Notes: generated by a model not told the origin, from the sequence alone. DNA of 64,000 nt from Warburgia ugandensis (GCA_035236585.1 CP141128.1:27371618-27435617); one strand, 5' to 3'. Numbered from the stretch's first letter, positions 11,485-25,282 are shown. Numbers and translations are program-made.

Positions 11485-12520
11485 ATGGCCAATGGAGTGG
11501 CAGAGGCTAAAGCCTTAAGAGACTATTCAATGGTAGCAGAATTTAACTCCTCGTCATGTATAGAGTTACCTACAACTAATACGAGGTATTTTGAGTTAAA
11601 ATCAAGATTGATCCAACTTCTGCCAACCTTTTACGATCTGGATAAAGAGTATCCCTACCTCCATGTCAAGGAATTCCTTTACATATGTGCAACATTCAAA
11701 TATCAAAGCTTTTTTGCTGACTCTATTATGTCATGGATATTCCCTTCTCATTAAAGGATAAAGCAAAGGCATGGCTAAATTTATCTTGTCAAGTTAGTTT
11801 GGGGGATGTAAACACATTTGCATGAATTCAAGTAACGTATACAAGGGAGAAATAGAAAGGAAACTAGACCTGACTAAGGATGGATGTAAACTTATAAGAT
11901 ACTAAGGTTAGGGTGAAGTTAAGTCCATCATTACTCGAGAGCAATTGTCGAGGAAATTCCTAAACAAATTTTTTTTTCTATCCACAAAACTACTGCCCCT
12001 TCATAGAGAAATTATAAATTTTCAACAGAAAGAGGGCAAGCTTTTTTATGAATTCTAAGGAAGGTAGAAGGACCTATTACTCACGTGTCCACACCACTAT
12101 TTTGAGAAATTGCAACTCATACAATATTTCTATGAAGGCATAACCCCACAAAACCGGCATATGATTGATGCCACTTGTGGTGAGACACTCTGGACCAAGA
12201 GTGATGTGGAGGCATGGAACTTCTTTGAAACTTTAAAGAAAAATTCTCAACAATGGGATCATTCCATTAGAATATAAAGATGTTCATAGCCTCAAAGGAA
12301 AGGTAGTATATATGAGATAGGGGCCACTACTAACCTATATAAAAAAAATAAAAATATTGACAAGTAGGATGGATAAGATTAATAGTCTTCTTACTAAATT
12401 ATGAGAAGTCATGTCGGCTAGAGAATTCACTATGCAACCTTCACCTAAAATTTGTTCAATATGTTCTAGTACAACACACTGTATCGCTTCATGTTCCTCC
12501 AGCTCCACATTCCTTGAAAT
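11485..12520 (+). pseudogene. Tat/Athila-type gag (broken)
   Basis: Gag forms the retrotransposon particle and binds RNA. An 89-codon frame from ATG 11485 contains YFELKSRLIQLLPTF and YLHVKEFLYICATF. After a frameshift near 11735 it continues MDIPFSLKDKAKAWLNL. At 12117-12262 comes QYFYEGITPQNRHMIDATCG followed by TLWTKSDVEAW, the diagnostic C-terminal gag segment of this lineage. Near 12452-12495 KICSICSSTTHCIASC gives an intact CX2CX4HX4C zinc knuckle. Several stops and frameshifts interrupt it (for example 11822-11900), so no full Gag can be made. Confidence 0.8.
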
Positions 12521-13696
12521 TTTTTTGAAGTAAGTGAATGCATTAAATACATCCTAAAATCTAAGCCCAATAAGCCATATTTGAGACATACAATCCTAGA
12601 TGGGCTAAGCATCCCACTTTCTCATGTTCTTAGAATAATCAGGGAGGATGATGTGGGATCCCTCCTCCTAAACCTATTCCTAAAGCACCAACTCCACAAC
12701 AACTATTTTCTCCTCACAGAGGAAACAATCTGTAGAAGATACCCTAAGTTTGTTTATGCAGAGTATAGAAGATTCCTACAATAATGTTAAATAAACAATG
12801 CAGACCCACTAATAATCTATTACGTAGTTAGAGTATCAAATAAGTCCACTAGTTGCTACATTTTCTAATAGGGAACAAGGGCAATGTCCTATTCAACCTA
12901 TGCTCAATCCTAAGGATCAGTATGAGATTGGCACAACTTCTAATGAGAAGACATTTCATGAACAGACCCAATCTATAACTATCCTTAGGAGGGTAAAGAC
13001 AATAGATAAGTAGGTAGGTTTGACTAAGAAAACTGAAAAAGTTGAGGACAAAGAGAGCCCCAAAAAGAATCAAAAGGAAAAAGAGAAGAAATAACCACCC
13101 CTTACTTCTCCACACCCTCATCCTAAGCTGCATTACATTCCAAAGGCTCCATTTCCTTAATGTCTCTGAATTGCTAAGACAGATAATAATTTTGATAACT
13201 TAATGGATGTGTTTAAATAGGTCAATAAAGATATTACATTGCTTAATGCCCTTAAAGACGCCCCTTTTTATGCAAGCTTCTGAAGAATGTCTGCACCCAA
13301 AAGAGAAAACATGAGGTGTAGAAGAAAGTATATCTCACCAAGGAAACTAACTCAATACTACAATTAGTATATATGTCATTTAAAGTTCCTACATGGTATG
13401 GTAGAGGATGTACTGGTTCAGGTTGATAAGTTCTTATTTCTAGCAGACTTTTTAGTCTTAAACATATAGCTTGTAGTAGACCCTACTAGTTAGTCATTTT
13501 AGGACAACTATTCTTGGCCAAATCAAACACCATAATAAATTGTAGAAGCGGTACCATGCAGTTGTCCTTTGGAAATATGGACATAAAGCTTAATGTCTTT
13601 AATATAGGACAACCAGGCTCACAAGAGTTTTATGAAGTTAATGTGATACAGAGTCTACTATCCCTATCATCCTCCAAAACTGTTATGCTTGAGGCT
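12521..13696 (+). pseudogene. Tat/Athila-type gag C-terminus to protease region (broken)
   Basis: After the knuckle, LDGLSIPLS (12598-12624) recurs as QDGLSIPIS on the minus strand near 63150. A charged stretch follows (13030-13095), then a worn NALKDAP...YA segment (13240-13275), typical of the linker before protease. At 13410-13690 the blocks VDKFLFLADFLVL, NTIINCRSGTMQLSFGNM and IKLNVFNIG match the protease region of Tat elements. The frame stops at the left border of the Tekay-like complex and resumes at 32924 (LEA|CLAHFGFDNFDI). Stops interrupt the linker. Confidence 0.75.
13692..13696. repeat. Left target-site duplication AGGCT
   Basis: It pairs with AGGCA at 32924-32928, one mismatch, outside the TG...CA ends of the three-LTR complex. 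Confidence 0.7.
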
Positions 13697-14098
13697 TGTA
13701 ATACCCCAAAAAAGTTTGAAGATATTGGGAAGCACTTGTATGACCACGATCAATAAATTGTTTCGAAATGTATGACCACGATAAATAAATTTTTTAATTC
13801 CAATTAAAATATGAAACATAGTAATTTTTTAGGAAATTCAGTGTCATTATAATCTACACTTGAAATGGAATCCAACGCCTCAAAAAACACCAAAAACGGA
13901 GTTCATATGACCAAGTTATGGCCATTCGAAGATGAGGGACATTTCTATAAATTTAATAAAAACAAGAAGGACTGGAAAACACAAGGGCTGTTTTACTAAC
14001 GGCACCCCCCAGGTTGTCCCCTACCTCTAGCCACCACCATTCTTGACCCTTCCAGCACCGCCTCTGTAAGGCGGCAACAATGGCAGCACCACCTTGGC

Positions 14099-14116
14099 AG
14101 GGCTATAACAAGCCCT
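14099..14116 (+). promoter_or_regulatory. TATA dyad of LTR1 (worn)
   Basis: AGGGCTATAACAAGCCCT: complementary arms AGGGCT/AGCCCT flank a degraded TATA core. LTR3 has the intact form at 30429-30446. Confidence 0.6.
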
Positions 14117-14584
14117 CTTCCCCCCCTCTCCGATCATCTCCTTTTACTCATCTCCGGCTATCGAGCTAGGGTTCTGGCAAAACCGGAAAACCCTTCTCTA
14201 AACTCCTTTGCAACTTCCGGCAACAGCCAGGTCATTTAGGCTGGCCATTCCTTTTATTCATTTCCCCATTCCTCCTCTGACTTCATCGAAAAGATCGGGT
14301 TTCTGCATCTCTATATTTTCCAGTGATCTGGGGTTTCAGAATGAAAACAAGCGCACGTACTGGCGATGGGCACTCCCCTAGGCTGCCCAGGTAAGGCCAT
14401 TCTGCTCCTATTTCTCTCCTCTCCCTTTTCCCCCAGATCCCCACCAGATTTGGGCAGTTTTCTAGCTGGAAATCACCAGTTCTAGAACCAGCCCAGCGAA
14501 GGAAACTATCCCAGGGCAATCCGAGGTTCGATCGGGACTCACCCAGTCCTTCAAGCACGTGCGATGTGGGTGCACGAGTCCTGG

Positions 14585-16998
14585 TGTAATACCCCGACCA
14601 ATTTACACTATTTAACAAAAATGAATTGGACATTCTATAGGAAATGAAAAGTTCACTTTTTGCAGATAAGGGTATTTTGGTCATTTTACTATTCACCCTG
14701 ACTGGACCCAGAAATTTGGTCCTGAGAGTAGTACCCTTAGGTGCATCTCAGAAAAAAGAATCCAACAAGACCAAAATCACTCAAAACAGAGTTAAAATGG
14801 GCAAGTTATGGCCCTTTGAAGTTCAAGGGCAAAAGTGTAATTTACATTAAAAACGGATTTAGCCTGAGAAACACAGGGGCCCGTTTTGATACGGGCACCC
14901 CTCTTCTTCAACCTCCTGGAGGGTTCTAGAACAGCAGTGTTTAGGGGAGAAACCACCGCCATTCTAGAGGTTTCTCCACCGCCATTCAATGGCGGCAAGA
15001 ACCCCCTCCAGAACCCTCTTCTAGCTCTATAAATAGAGCTCTTGGGCGCCTCTAATGGCAGCCCAAAAGCTTGGGAAAAACCCATCATGGAGAAGCAAAC
15101 AAGAGGAGAAAATGTGGAGAAAAACCTAGCCATGAACTAGGTATGCCCAAAACCCCTCCAAACCCATCTGCCCCTTAGTCTTAGGAAGAGTTCCCCCAAG
15201 TTTTTGCATGAAAAACCATGCAAAATGGGGCTCTAGGGAGCTACAAAGGACCTAAGGATGGTGCCTGGGTGAACTGGTTCGACAGGAACGAACCAGGCAC
15301 GTCCGTGGATGCGCTTGCAAACGAGAAAATGGGCAGATGCCCAGTGCGTCTGTGGACGCACTCTGTGGGCCTTCCATGTATTCTGAATACTAAAATGCCC
15401 ATAACTTGAGTTCTAGGACTCCGATTGAGGCTCTGCGAAAGGAATTTTGTCCGTATAGACAACGCAGACACACCCAAATTATAAAATACCTGATCAAGGT
15501 CCTATCTAAGGTGGTCACAACCCTTTGTAAACCTGACGATACCAAGGCCTAATTAGGGCCTTAGGAGACCCATAGGCATGGGAATGAACCCCTAATGCCT
15601 AAGTAGTGAGGATTTATAGGCCAAGCTAACCTTTTACCCCAAACCATGTTTAGGAGCGTACGAGGACAAGGGGACTAGCGTGATCAAACCAAGTAGGTGC
15701 TCTATCGTTACTAGACTTTTAAAAAGAGCCATTATTGTTTTGAGAATGCATGTTTTAAGTATAAGTATATGACTTGTTTAGCATGACTTAATTTTATAAA
15801 TGAATTCAGCATGCATATGACAAATACATCATGCATAGACATGTTTTGCAAACGATTGCATAAATTGCATGATTTGTGAGTATTGAGTTTTGAAAATTTG
15901 CATGTCCTTGAGGGTTACCAAAAGACGTTGGAGTGCCCAAAAGATGTTGGGTAGGCAGTTGTGAGGGTCAGGTAGTTGTGAGGGACCCAAAGAGGACAGG
16001 TTTTGAAAAAAGAGATTTTTGCTTGATTGATCATATATGATTTGGGCTAGTAAGGTCATGGGCGCTATGCTGAGAGGTCTGGGGTGGCCTCCCAGCCTCG
16101 ACCACTATTAGGTGGAAAGGGTACCATGCCAAAAAGGCATGTCCCTGCTTCGACTACATGTGGTACAGGGGGCTACCACTGGTGTCACAGCACTGGGTCA
16201 AAGTGTCATATGCCCCATGGAGGCTATGACCCTGTGTCCCTAGGTACCCAGGGACCACACGGCGGTGAGGTCATGGGCATAGTGGGCCCTATGTTTTGAG
16301 GATTTACTTGCATTGCTTATGGCATGACATGAGGTTGGTCGACCATACCATATATCCATGAGTCGGATTCAGTTGAGCATCTTATGCATATCATTATGTT
16401 TATGATATATATATATCATACTTTCGACTTGGATTATGTGATTCTTTAAGTCGTTAGTATTCCACTTCGACAATGGCTTTTAATATCGATATTGAACATG
16501 AGTGTTCAAACATGCACAGGTTTTAAAGAGCATATGATTTTAAACATAGAATGCATTGTAAAACTAGTAGTGATAGACTCCTACTGAGTATAGTATATAC
16601 TCACCCAATCCTTAACATTTTTCAGGACAGCTCCATTCATGAGTAGAAGATGCCTCAGGAAATGTTAGTGCTATGAGCAAGAAAAATCAAAAAGAGACAA
16701 TCATACTAGTAAGTAAACACTCTACCCTTTGGACATGTATTTTTATTTAATTACAGTTGGGCTATGAGCTGTGACTGGATAGACTTGGGAAAACATTTAT
16801 GATTTCTAAAGTTTTTCAAAAACTACTTTGGTTTTTGTGAAAGCAAATGACACTCGAGGTTTTCAAAATGAGTTTAAATGAAAAGATTTTCCACTACATT
16901 GCATGGTTTTTATAAAATGGTTTTCAAATAGGGATGCACCCTGCCTTAAGAATTAGATATTGCATTTAAAAATGCATGGGAAAACCCGGGTCGTCACA
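14585..16998 (+). mobile_element. Solo LTR B1 (2414 bp) nested in LTR1
   Basis: It starts TGTAATACCCCGACC and ends GGGTCGTCACA. A perfect 5-bp target duplication CCTGG lies at 14580-14584 and 16999-17003. No internal region or second LTR is present, the mark of recombination between two LTRs. A close relative is solo LTR B2 (33559-36112). Short frames inside are non-coding by-products. Confidence 0.92.
15023..15040 (+). promoter_or_regulatory. TATA dyad of solo LTR B1
   Basis: AGCTCTATAAATAGAGCT: a TATAAATA box framed by exact complementary arms AGCTCTAT/ATAGAGCT. It is identical in B2 (33981-33998) and probably the LTR core promoter. Confidence 0.7.
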
Positions 16999-17599
16999 CC
17001 TGGTTCGACCAGGGTACACAAGCGCTTTAAGAGCCATGACGCGCGCACCTGCACTAAAGACGCATCTACGCGATGCCATCCAGGATGGCGTCATACTGCA
17101 TCGCTTGGGTATGCATGCGCATCCGAATGCGATCCCTGGCACGGCCTTCGGGCGCACGCGACGTGCAAGTGTTGTCCTAGTTCGACCAGGTGCGCATCCT
17201 AGGAACCATGACGCGCGGGGCCCCTATGGACGAATATAGTCACATCCACCTTGAACTTATAAAGCTGACTGTCCAAATTAAGTACAAACTTGTTTTGGGC
17301 ATTAGAACAGGCGACCTAGGAGATCTAACCCCTCAATGACACGATCCTGATGACATGAAAGAGATTAAAGGCAATTTAATTATTAGATGTTAATACTATA
17401 CATGAGATCTAGCCTAGAAGAGCGCTAAGCAGGGACCTATAAATCTTAAAAGGGCAGATCTAGCCGTTAATCTATAAGTCTAAGTAATGATCCATAAAGG
17501 TTGGAAAATAACACTTGAATCCTTGTTATCAATTGATATTCAGGGTTTCACCAAGGTAACTCGGGATCGAGTAATGAAGAATGCAATTCAAGGAACATT

Positions 17600-17720
17600 G
17601 AGGTAGGTAGTCTGATACTGTTACATTTTTAATGCATTTTCAAATATTTTTAATTTGTAGGTAGTTTGATACTGCTACGTTTTTAATGCATTTTGAAATA
17701 TAACTGCTATGTTTTTAATA
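17600..17720 (+). repeat. Short tandem repeat in LTR1 (about 55-65 bp unit)
   Basis: The unit contains GGTAGT-TGATACTG-TAC followed by TTTTTAATGCATTT. Two full copies and a partial one occur here. The matching place in LTR2 (27155-27265) has two plus a partial and in LTR3 (31593-31735) three. Confidence 0.75.
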
Positions 17721-18029
17721 CACATCTTAAACTCTGACTTGCTTTATTACCATGTTTAGCATGTTTTTAAGATATGATGTTCTTATGCGAGTATGCGGAC
17801 TTGTCTTCATGATTTATATCCTTGAAAGCACTTGACTCTATCACCAGATTTAGCATGCATTTTGAGATGTGATGTTTTTATACAAGCATGCGAAATTGTA
17901 TTCTTGTTTTATGGCTTTCAATGCGATATTAGCACAAACTGATTTTATGCATTGCTCGCATGGTTGAAAAGGAATGCATAAATTGCATGATTTTGATGAT
18001 TGAGATTTGGATTTATATGTTTTTGGGCT

Positions 18030-18310
18030 GTTGAGCCTAGCGGGGACTATGCTGAGAGGTTGTGATGATGTATGGGGTTGGCCTCCCGGCCTCTACCACC
18101 AAATAGGTGGATGGTATCGCTGCCAAAAATGGCATTGTCCCTTCCATGACTACTCTGGTAAACAGGGACAACCACTGGAGGTGTTCACGACACCCTTTCG
18201 GGGACATATCCATAGTCACCGTGGATGCTATGATGGACTGGTATCTAGATACCAAAGACACACGATTCAGAGCTGTTCTTGTCGTGAGCATAGTGACCCT
18301 ATGATTTCAG
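18030..18310 (+). other. Conserved GC-rich LTR module
   Basis: This segment (CTATGCTGAGAGG, then TTGGCCTCCCGGCCTCTACC, then an AGGTGG and GGCATTGTCCC block) is shared by position with the B-type LTRs (16060-16290, 35205-35450, 44230-44470) and more weakly with the 5.1-kb LTR (25765-26000). It is much richer in G+C than the flanking LTR DNA. Its role is unknown. Confidence 0.65.
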
Positions 18311-19131
18311 TGTGATTGATATGCATATAGCATTGACATGGTCGTATATGAGTACTCGTGGCCAGTTGGCATGACGTGTATGCCGAGAGACTAATGTACT
18401 TGATACTAGCATCTGCTTGAACGATGACTATTTTAAGAGTTTCATGACTATTATATTTAACTCTCTGGTTTGATGCATTTGCCGAGATCTTCGTATATGG
18501 ATCTATTGATTTCTATTTCATGATTTTGATCATATTTATACCGTTGAATACTAGATTATGAGAAAGGATTCCATGATTGAAATTGCATCAATAAGCTTAT
18601 GTTTTATGCATAACTATGCATGCTTACACAAAACGAATCACTGATGTTTTACATGAAAAACTCTTGGAAACATGCATGTTGCATACGTGTTTTCAAAATA
18701 GTAGTATCAGATCACCTACTGGGTATGAGAAATACTCACCCAAATATATTATTTTTCAGGATAGCTCCACTCACGAGTAGAAGAAGCATCAGAAAATGTT
18801 AGTGCTACGATCAAGTAAATGAAGAAGAGACAAGTATGAATGTAAGTAAACTCTCTACCCTTTGGACATGTATTTGTAGTTATTTACAGTTGGGCTGTGA
18901 GCTGTGACTGGATAGACTTGGGAAGACATTTATGATTACAGTAATTTTCAAAAACTACTTTGGTTGTTGTGAAAGCAAATGACACTCGGGGTTTTCAAAA
19001 TGAATTTTTGATAAAAGATTTTTTCATTGCATTGCATTATTTTTATAAAATGGTTTTCAAGTAGGGATGCATCCCGCCCTAGGAATTAGATATTGCATTT
19101 AAAAATGCATGGTACAACCCGGGTCGTCATA

Positions 19132-20488
19132 GTTGGTATTAGAGCTTAATTTTATCCTTTCACTAGCAGTCCAGCATGTCCAAGGGTCATAGACAATTGA
19201 GAAAATTAAGAAGTAGTATAAATAGAAGTAATAGAGATGACTAGAACAAGAAATAATATTAGACCACAAAGAAATGCACCATAAAGAAGATAGATTTAGC
19301 AAAAACACAGGTATTGGATGGCTTAAATCCAAGGTGCTTTTTGTTGGATTATTGTGTAGTGGTGCCAATAGGGAAACTTGTATATGAATCAGATTATAAT
19401 GAAAATGATAAAGAAGGATGTTAGTGAACTTACCAGTGAGAACATCGAAGAACTTAGATGGCATAATTGAAACCTTAGGGCTATTGTACCATCATAGAGA
19501 AGAGCACAATATGATTACATTAGCAAGAGGGATACAACATGAATGTGATAGGAGATGTAACAGATGGAATTTGAGAAGAATGACAAAGAATTTGAGTATA
19601 ATAGAGTCATTAAAAGATTTTGATAATCTAATAGGGATGATACGTGCACCTTGGGGTCAATCCTAAGCCATAAGACTGTTGATATTCACAAACCTTATCA
19701 GATGCTATGATAAATCTTTAAAGGTCAAGTTGGGTTTGGAAGAGGCTGCTGACCTGGATTCAAAAGAAGGGCAGTCAAGCACTGATCACTTTAAAGACTT
19801 TTGAGCTAGTAGCCTATAACCCTAAAAAGGACATACAAGTGAACGAACAAGAACTTTTGTCTATGTCTAAAAAGATGCTCTATGCTTGCCAGTATGTTTC
19901 TTAAAAATTGGATGATTATTCTTATTCTAAGATAAGTATGAGGTGATAATTGAAAGATGAAATTCGGCGAACTGAGAAAATCGTTACTTAGGATGATATC
20001 TCCTAACAATTAAGCCTTAATGGATGATGATAAAGCCTGGATAAGGGGTTGTAATTCTATAAACTTGATAGAAATTCTATGCACTAGTATTGATAAATTA
20101 GCAAGAAGGGGACTAAGTATTAGAGTAGGCAGCGGAAGCGACTCTCACGTACTTAAGGTAGGCAGAAAGATGTGATAAATTTTAGATATATTTAAGACCT
20201 TGTGGAAGAAAGTGTGAGGATGGTAATTTGAGAATGTGCCTAATATTGGTCACATGATAACATGAACGGAATTTGAAGGATACAATTCCTCTAGTCATTT
20301 ATCCAATTAGAGTATTGGATGAAAGAATAAGGGAATGTAAGATGAAAGAATTCTGGAATAAAGCAATGAAATTTTCTTAGTTTGACTTCTAAGGACTACA
20401 CTCATTTAGAAGTGGTTTAAGAGACAGATGACAGGAAGGTAAGAATTTGTGGAATTTCAAGGACGAAATTCTTTAAAGGGGGTAATGA
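19132..20488 (+). mobile_element. Internal region 1 of the Tekay-like complex
   Basis: It begins with a worn primer site (TTGGTATTAGAGCT at 19133-19146; intact form TTGGTATCAGAGCT). A segment with CAGTCCAGCATGTCCAAGGG follows, shared with internal 2 and the degraded element near 8550. No gag or pol domain is intact. At the end, AATTTCAAGGACGAAATTCT (NFKDEIL) plus stop is a Pol C-terminal relic, followed by AAAGGGGG and the LTR2 start. Relative to internal 2 it lacks about 48 bp near 19905 and has about 55 bp extra near 19980-20030. Confidence 0.75.
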
Positions 20489-22474
20489 TGTAATACCCCA
20501 AAAAATTTTGAAGATATTGGGAAGCACTTGTATGACCACGATCAATAAATTGTTTCAAAATGTATGACCACGATCAATAAATTGTTTAATTCCAATTAAA
20601 ATATGAAACATAGGAATTTGTGAGGAAATTAGTGTCATTAGAATATACACTTGAAATGGAATCCAATGCCTTAAAAAACGCTGAAAAGGACTTCATATGA
20701 CCAAGTTATGGCCATTTGAAGATGAGGGACATTTTTGTAAATTAAATAAAAATGAAAAGGACTGGAAAACACAAGGGGCCATTTTACTAACGGCACCCCC
20801 CAGGTCATCCCCTACCTCCAGCCACCGCCATTCTCGACCCTTCCAACACTGCCTCTGTAAGGCAGCAACAATGGCAGCACCACCTTGGCAAGGCTATAAA
20901 AAGCCCTCTTCCCCCCTCTCCAATCATCTCCTTTTACCCATCTCCGGCTATCGAGCTAGGGTTCCGGCAAAACCGAAAAACCCTTCTCTAGACTCCTTTG
21001 CAACTTCCAGCAATAACTAGGTCCTTCAGGCCGGCCATTCCTTTTTTTTGTTTCCCCATTCCTCCTCTGACTTCACCAAAAAGATCGGGTTTCCTCATCT
21101 CTATATTTTCCGGTGATTTGGGGTTTCAGAAAGAAAACAGGCGCACCCACCGGCGATGGGCACTCCCCCAGGCTGCCCAAGTAAGCCCATTCTGCTCCTC
21201 TTTCTCTCTTCTCCCTTTTCCCCCAGATACCCACAGGATTTGGGCAGTTTTTCAGCTAGAAATCGCCTGTTCCAGAACCAGCCCAACGAAGGGAACTGTC
21301 CCAGGGTAAGGTGCATGGTGTGCGCCCGGAACATGCCCCGTGGGGGCAGACCCTGAGCGTGCGACCGCGTACAGGTGCGATCCGAGGTTCAATTGGGACT
21401 CACCCAGTCCTTCAGGCACTTGCGATGTGGGTGCATGAGTCCTGGTTCGACCAGGGCGCGCGAGCGCCTCGGGAGCCATGACACACGCACCTGCGCTAAA
21501 GACACGTCTGCGCGACACCATCTAGGATGGCGTCATAGTGCATCGCTTGGGCATGCGTGTGCATGCGAATGCGATCCCTAGAGCGGCCTTTGAGCACTTG
21601 CGACATGCGCGTGCGGTCTTGGTTCGACCAGGGTACGAGCATGCGTCCTGGGAACCGTGACACGCAGGGCCCGTATGGACGAATCTAATCACATCCACCT
21701 TGAACTTATAGAGCTTACTGTCCAAATTAAGTACAAACTTGTTCTGCGCATTAGAACAGGCAACCTAGGAGATCTAACCCTTCAATGACACGATCCTAAT
21801 GACATGAAAGAGATTAAAGGCAATCTAATCATTAGATGTTAATACTATAAGTGAGATCTAGCCTAGAAGAGCACTAAGCAAGGACCTATGTGTAACACCC
21901 CTAATTTTTTATAACGAAATTAAATAAATATTGAAATTTAGAATTTCAATAAAAATCAGGCTGGAATATTAGGGTTATGAAATATGCACTTCTCATAGAA
22001 GTGACATCAATGTATAAGACCTGTATAATTAAAAACATATGCGACAAATGCTTTAAATTGACTCTAAGCACGTCAATTTCTAAATACGGATGAAAAATCT
22101 GTATTTTTCTTCATGAATGAAAGGGTAAAATGGTAATTTCACAAATAATCAAGACTTGAGACATCCAAATCTAGAATGTACTCAGAAATACGAATCCAAC
22201 GCCACTAAGTATGCTCAATTCCGAGCTCGGGAGAATAAAATGGATTTTTCTCCATAAAAGGGCAATTTGGTCTTTTCACACTCATGTGGGGCCCACATAG
22301 GGCCCGCAAGGGACCCAAAAAGGGATCCAATGTGTGGAAAACATACAATCATTAGTCAAACCACTACTACCTGCTAGTGGAGAAGGAGGTGGTAGTGGGA
22401 ATCTAATATACATTAAATAATAAAAGGAGAAAACATAATTATTGTATGTTATTATGAAAACCACTCAAAACACC

Positions 22475-22482
22475 TATAAATA
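22475..22482 (+). promoter_or_regulatory. TATA box of solo LTR C
   Basis: ACCTATAAATAGACCTC: a strong TATAAATA about 585 bp from the LTR start, inside an imperfect dyad. Pyrimidine-rich DNA follows as in the other LTRs. Confidence 0.6.
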
Positions 22483-25282
22483 GACCTCAGAAAAATTCTC
22501 AAAAATGTTCAAAAATCATTCACGAGGTCCCCTATTATGCTGCAAAAATTCAGCTCCAGAAACCTCCCCAAACTCCCCCAACTTTCTTCCTCTTCTTCTC
22601 TTATTCTTTTTCACTCAGGGTGCGTCTGCGTCCCGGCTCTCCAGACTTAGTGGAGACGTCAGGCGCGTCCCAGGACGCTTCGTCCCCGATGGAAAATGGT
22701 TTCCTCCTAGGAAACCCTATTTCAATTATCCATCCAATTTTAACCGTTTAAATACCATCTCCACCATTGGATATGTTCGGAAAAGGTTTAGTTACAAAAG
22801 CCCTTTGATTTGAGGATGATCCACCTCTTGGATCTCCGGAAACTTGAAAACGAAGGTTAACCCAGTTAGGGTCACCGTCTCCAGCTGTGTCTTCACCAAA
22901 TTCCGGCCAATCAGACCGGTGAATGGAGATATTACCCCCATTTATATCTTCAGAATATGGTTTGCTTAAAAAACCCCATGGTAGCCCATCTTCTCCGACA
23001 ACGACAATGGAGTAATTCCATCTGTATATTTATCCGACGTCTAGGGTTTCTACATCTTCTCCGACTGGTTTTTCTTCTTCTCTGGTGAGATCCTCCTCCC
23101 CAGACAGGTACAGGTAGGTGCATCTCCCCTTCTCCTTTCAATTCTGGTAGGTAGGGTGGGTTTTCTGGCAAAGGAGGGATCTCCCTGCCGTTGATCCGTC
23201 GGAAACGATGGATCTGGCTTGGATGGTTGAGATCCCATCCATCCATAGCTTAGATGTAACTTCTGAGCCATTGGATGGATTCCTGGGGACCAAAAACCCC
23301 AGGATATGAAATCTGGGCATCAGATGTTACTGGATGGAGGAGATCCAGCCACAGGCGATCTTACGGTCCAGATCGGACCGTCTCGCCTATAGCAGGTCAC
23401 CTCTACCTAGCTACTTGGGATAGGCAGTAACAGGCAAGGGACGCTGGTTGTCCCGTACCCAAACCCAGATATGATCTGGGCCGTCCATTCAGTTAACTGA
23501 AATTTTTATTAAAAAGGGCTGAAATCTTAAATTGTCAATTCCGATCTCAATTGAGATCCAAATTGAGATTGGAAAGTTGGGATGGATTCCTTGTAATAAT
23601 CCAAATGGACTGAACTTATAAAATTTTATTTTAATTAATTAAAATTTCTATAATTAAGTGGATAAGTAACTAACATCCTTGATCTACAAGATCTAGGATG
23701 ATCAGAACACAAATACCTTATTGGATGATTATTTTATAACATAATAAATAACATCAATGGATTAAATTGTATTTATTATTCAGATCTTAAGAGATCTAGC
23801 CTTAAGGGTTACTAAAACCCTTAAAATTGAATAGTATCACCTAGATCAAGATGATCCAGGATGATTAGATAGCATGGATGTATTTTGATGATGATCTTGA
23901 GATAAGATCATAGGGATTTAATGAAGGGATGATGTGGATTTGGGTTAGATCAAGATCTATGCCCTTAAATGGTACAAAGTAACCTAAGATCTCCTTGATC
24001 GGGTAGATCAAGGAAGATCAAATCAATGGATGAGATAAATCCATGATTTAATAATTAAATTACATCAATATAATATGTTGGATCTAAAATAAAATGAAGG
24101 ATCAAGATCTAAACTTTAAAAAGATGAAGGATGACTATGGATCAATTAAGACCCTTGGATCATAATAACATGTTAGATTTCTATTTCAATTATTGAACAT
24201 TATGATAATTGTCTTTCATTTCTTAGTTGAATTATTTATTTAATTGGCTATTTAATTTTTTATTTAGGTGTTTAGTTAACTGTTTATTCATGCTTTAAAT
24301 TTATGCTTCAAGGCTTAAGTAATTGTAATTTCATTGAAATGAAAATTAAATGAAATTAGAAGGAAGGGGTATTCACATGGAATGTATGACATGGACTTAA
24401 TGATAGTAAGGACCATAGTTAGTAGGATAATATAAGGAATATAAATTCCTTGGTACAAATTAGGAGAATAATAAATCTCCATGAATGACATTTTAATTCA
24501 TGGATTTAATTAAAAACAATTAGAAAGAATACTTAGGATTAAATGTTCATAGGAACCTTATGAAAGGTTGAGTTAAGGTCAAGCTAGTGAATGATGGACA
24601 TAGTGGTTAATGGGGTTATCTAATAGAGCCATGCTCTCCCCCCACCTTCCGTTGACGCTTGTGAGGTTTAAACGCGTCCTTATATGAGGATTGAAGTAGC
24701 CACTTTGTGTTCAACCATTTAACTAGTAAGCCTTAGGCAATTTGACATAAGAGGAGCAATCTAGACTTATAATGAAATAAGCTATCCTCAACCAATAAAA
24801 CATTAATTGATTGAGTAATAATAATGAGAGCATAAAATGTAGTAAATCATCTAATCTTGATAAAAAAAAGAAAAAAGAAGGGAAATCAAGATAAGGATGA
24901 TCAAACAAGATCCATAGGATCTTGGATGATGAAAAACAAATACTAATGTAGTATTATATAGTGTATGCGTATGTAAAAGAACATAGATAAAGAATCCCAA
25001 ACCCTTGATCAAATTTGATTCAAGGAAAATTAGGGTATCATCTATAAGAATACATACTTGAATAGGGAAATAACCTTATATATATGGTTTAATAGATGGA
25101 TGAATCCAAACCATGATGGACATTGTGGAAGAATACACTGGAGATGTATGAATCAAGATACTACTTTGAGGTAGGTGGATATACAATGATATATTAGAGA
25201 TTCATGTATAGATATACTGATTATCTGTTTAAAAATATAGACCTTCATTATATCAGTATGCTTAGCACCTTAGCATAGTCAT

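Larger units (their letters stand above)
13697..19131 (+). mobile_element. LTR1 of the Tekay-like complex, split by a solo LTR
   Basis: The left part is 13697-14584 and the right part 17004-19131. The gap holds solo LTR B1 and one target-duplication copy. Relative to LTR2 it lacks about 80 bp just before the GTTCGATCGGGACTCACCC segment (near 14517). The TATA dyad at 14099-14116 reads GGCTATAACAAGCC, with the box worn to TATAACA. The end has decayed from CACA to CATA. Confidence 0.85.

Noticed and set aside
16960..17239. Overlapping frames near the right end of solo LTR B1
   Set aside because: They run across the LTR end and target duplication into LTR1, so they cannot be ancestral genes.
19099..19464. 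121-codon minus-strand frame repeated at 28652-29017
   Set aside because: It spans the LTR end, primer site and non-coding internal region in antisense. Its repetition reflects the duplicated element, and no domain is recognisable.
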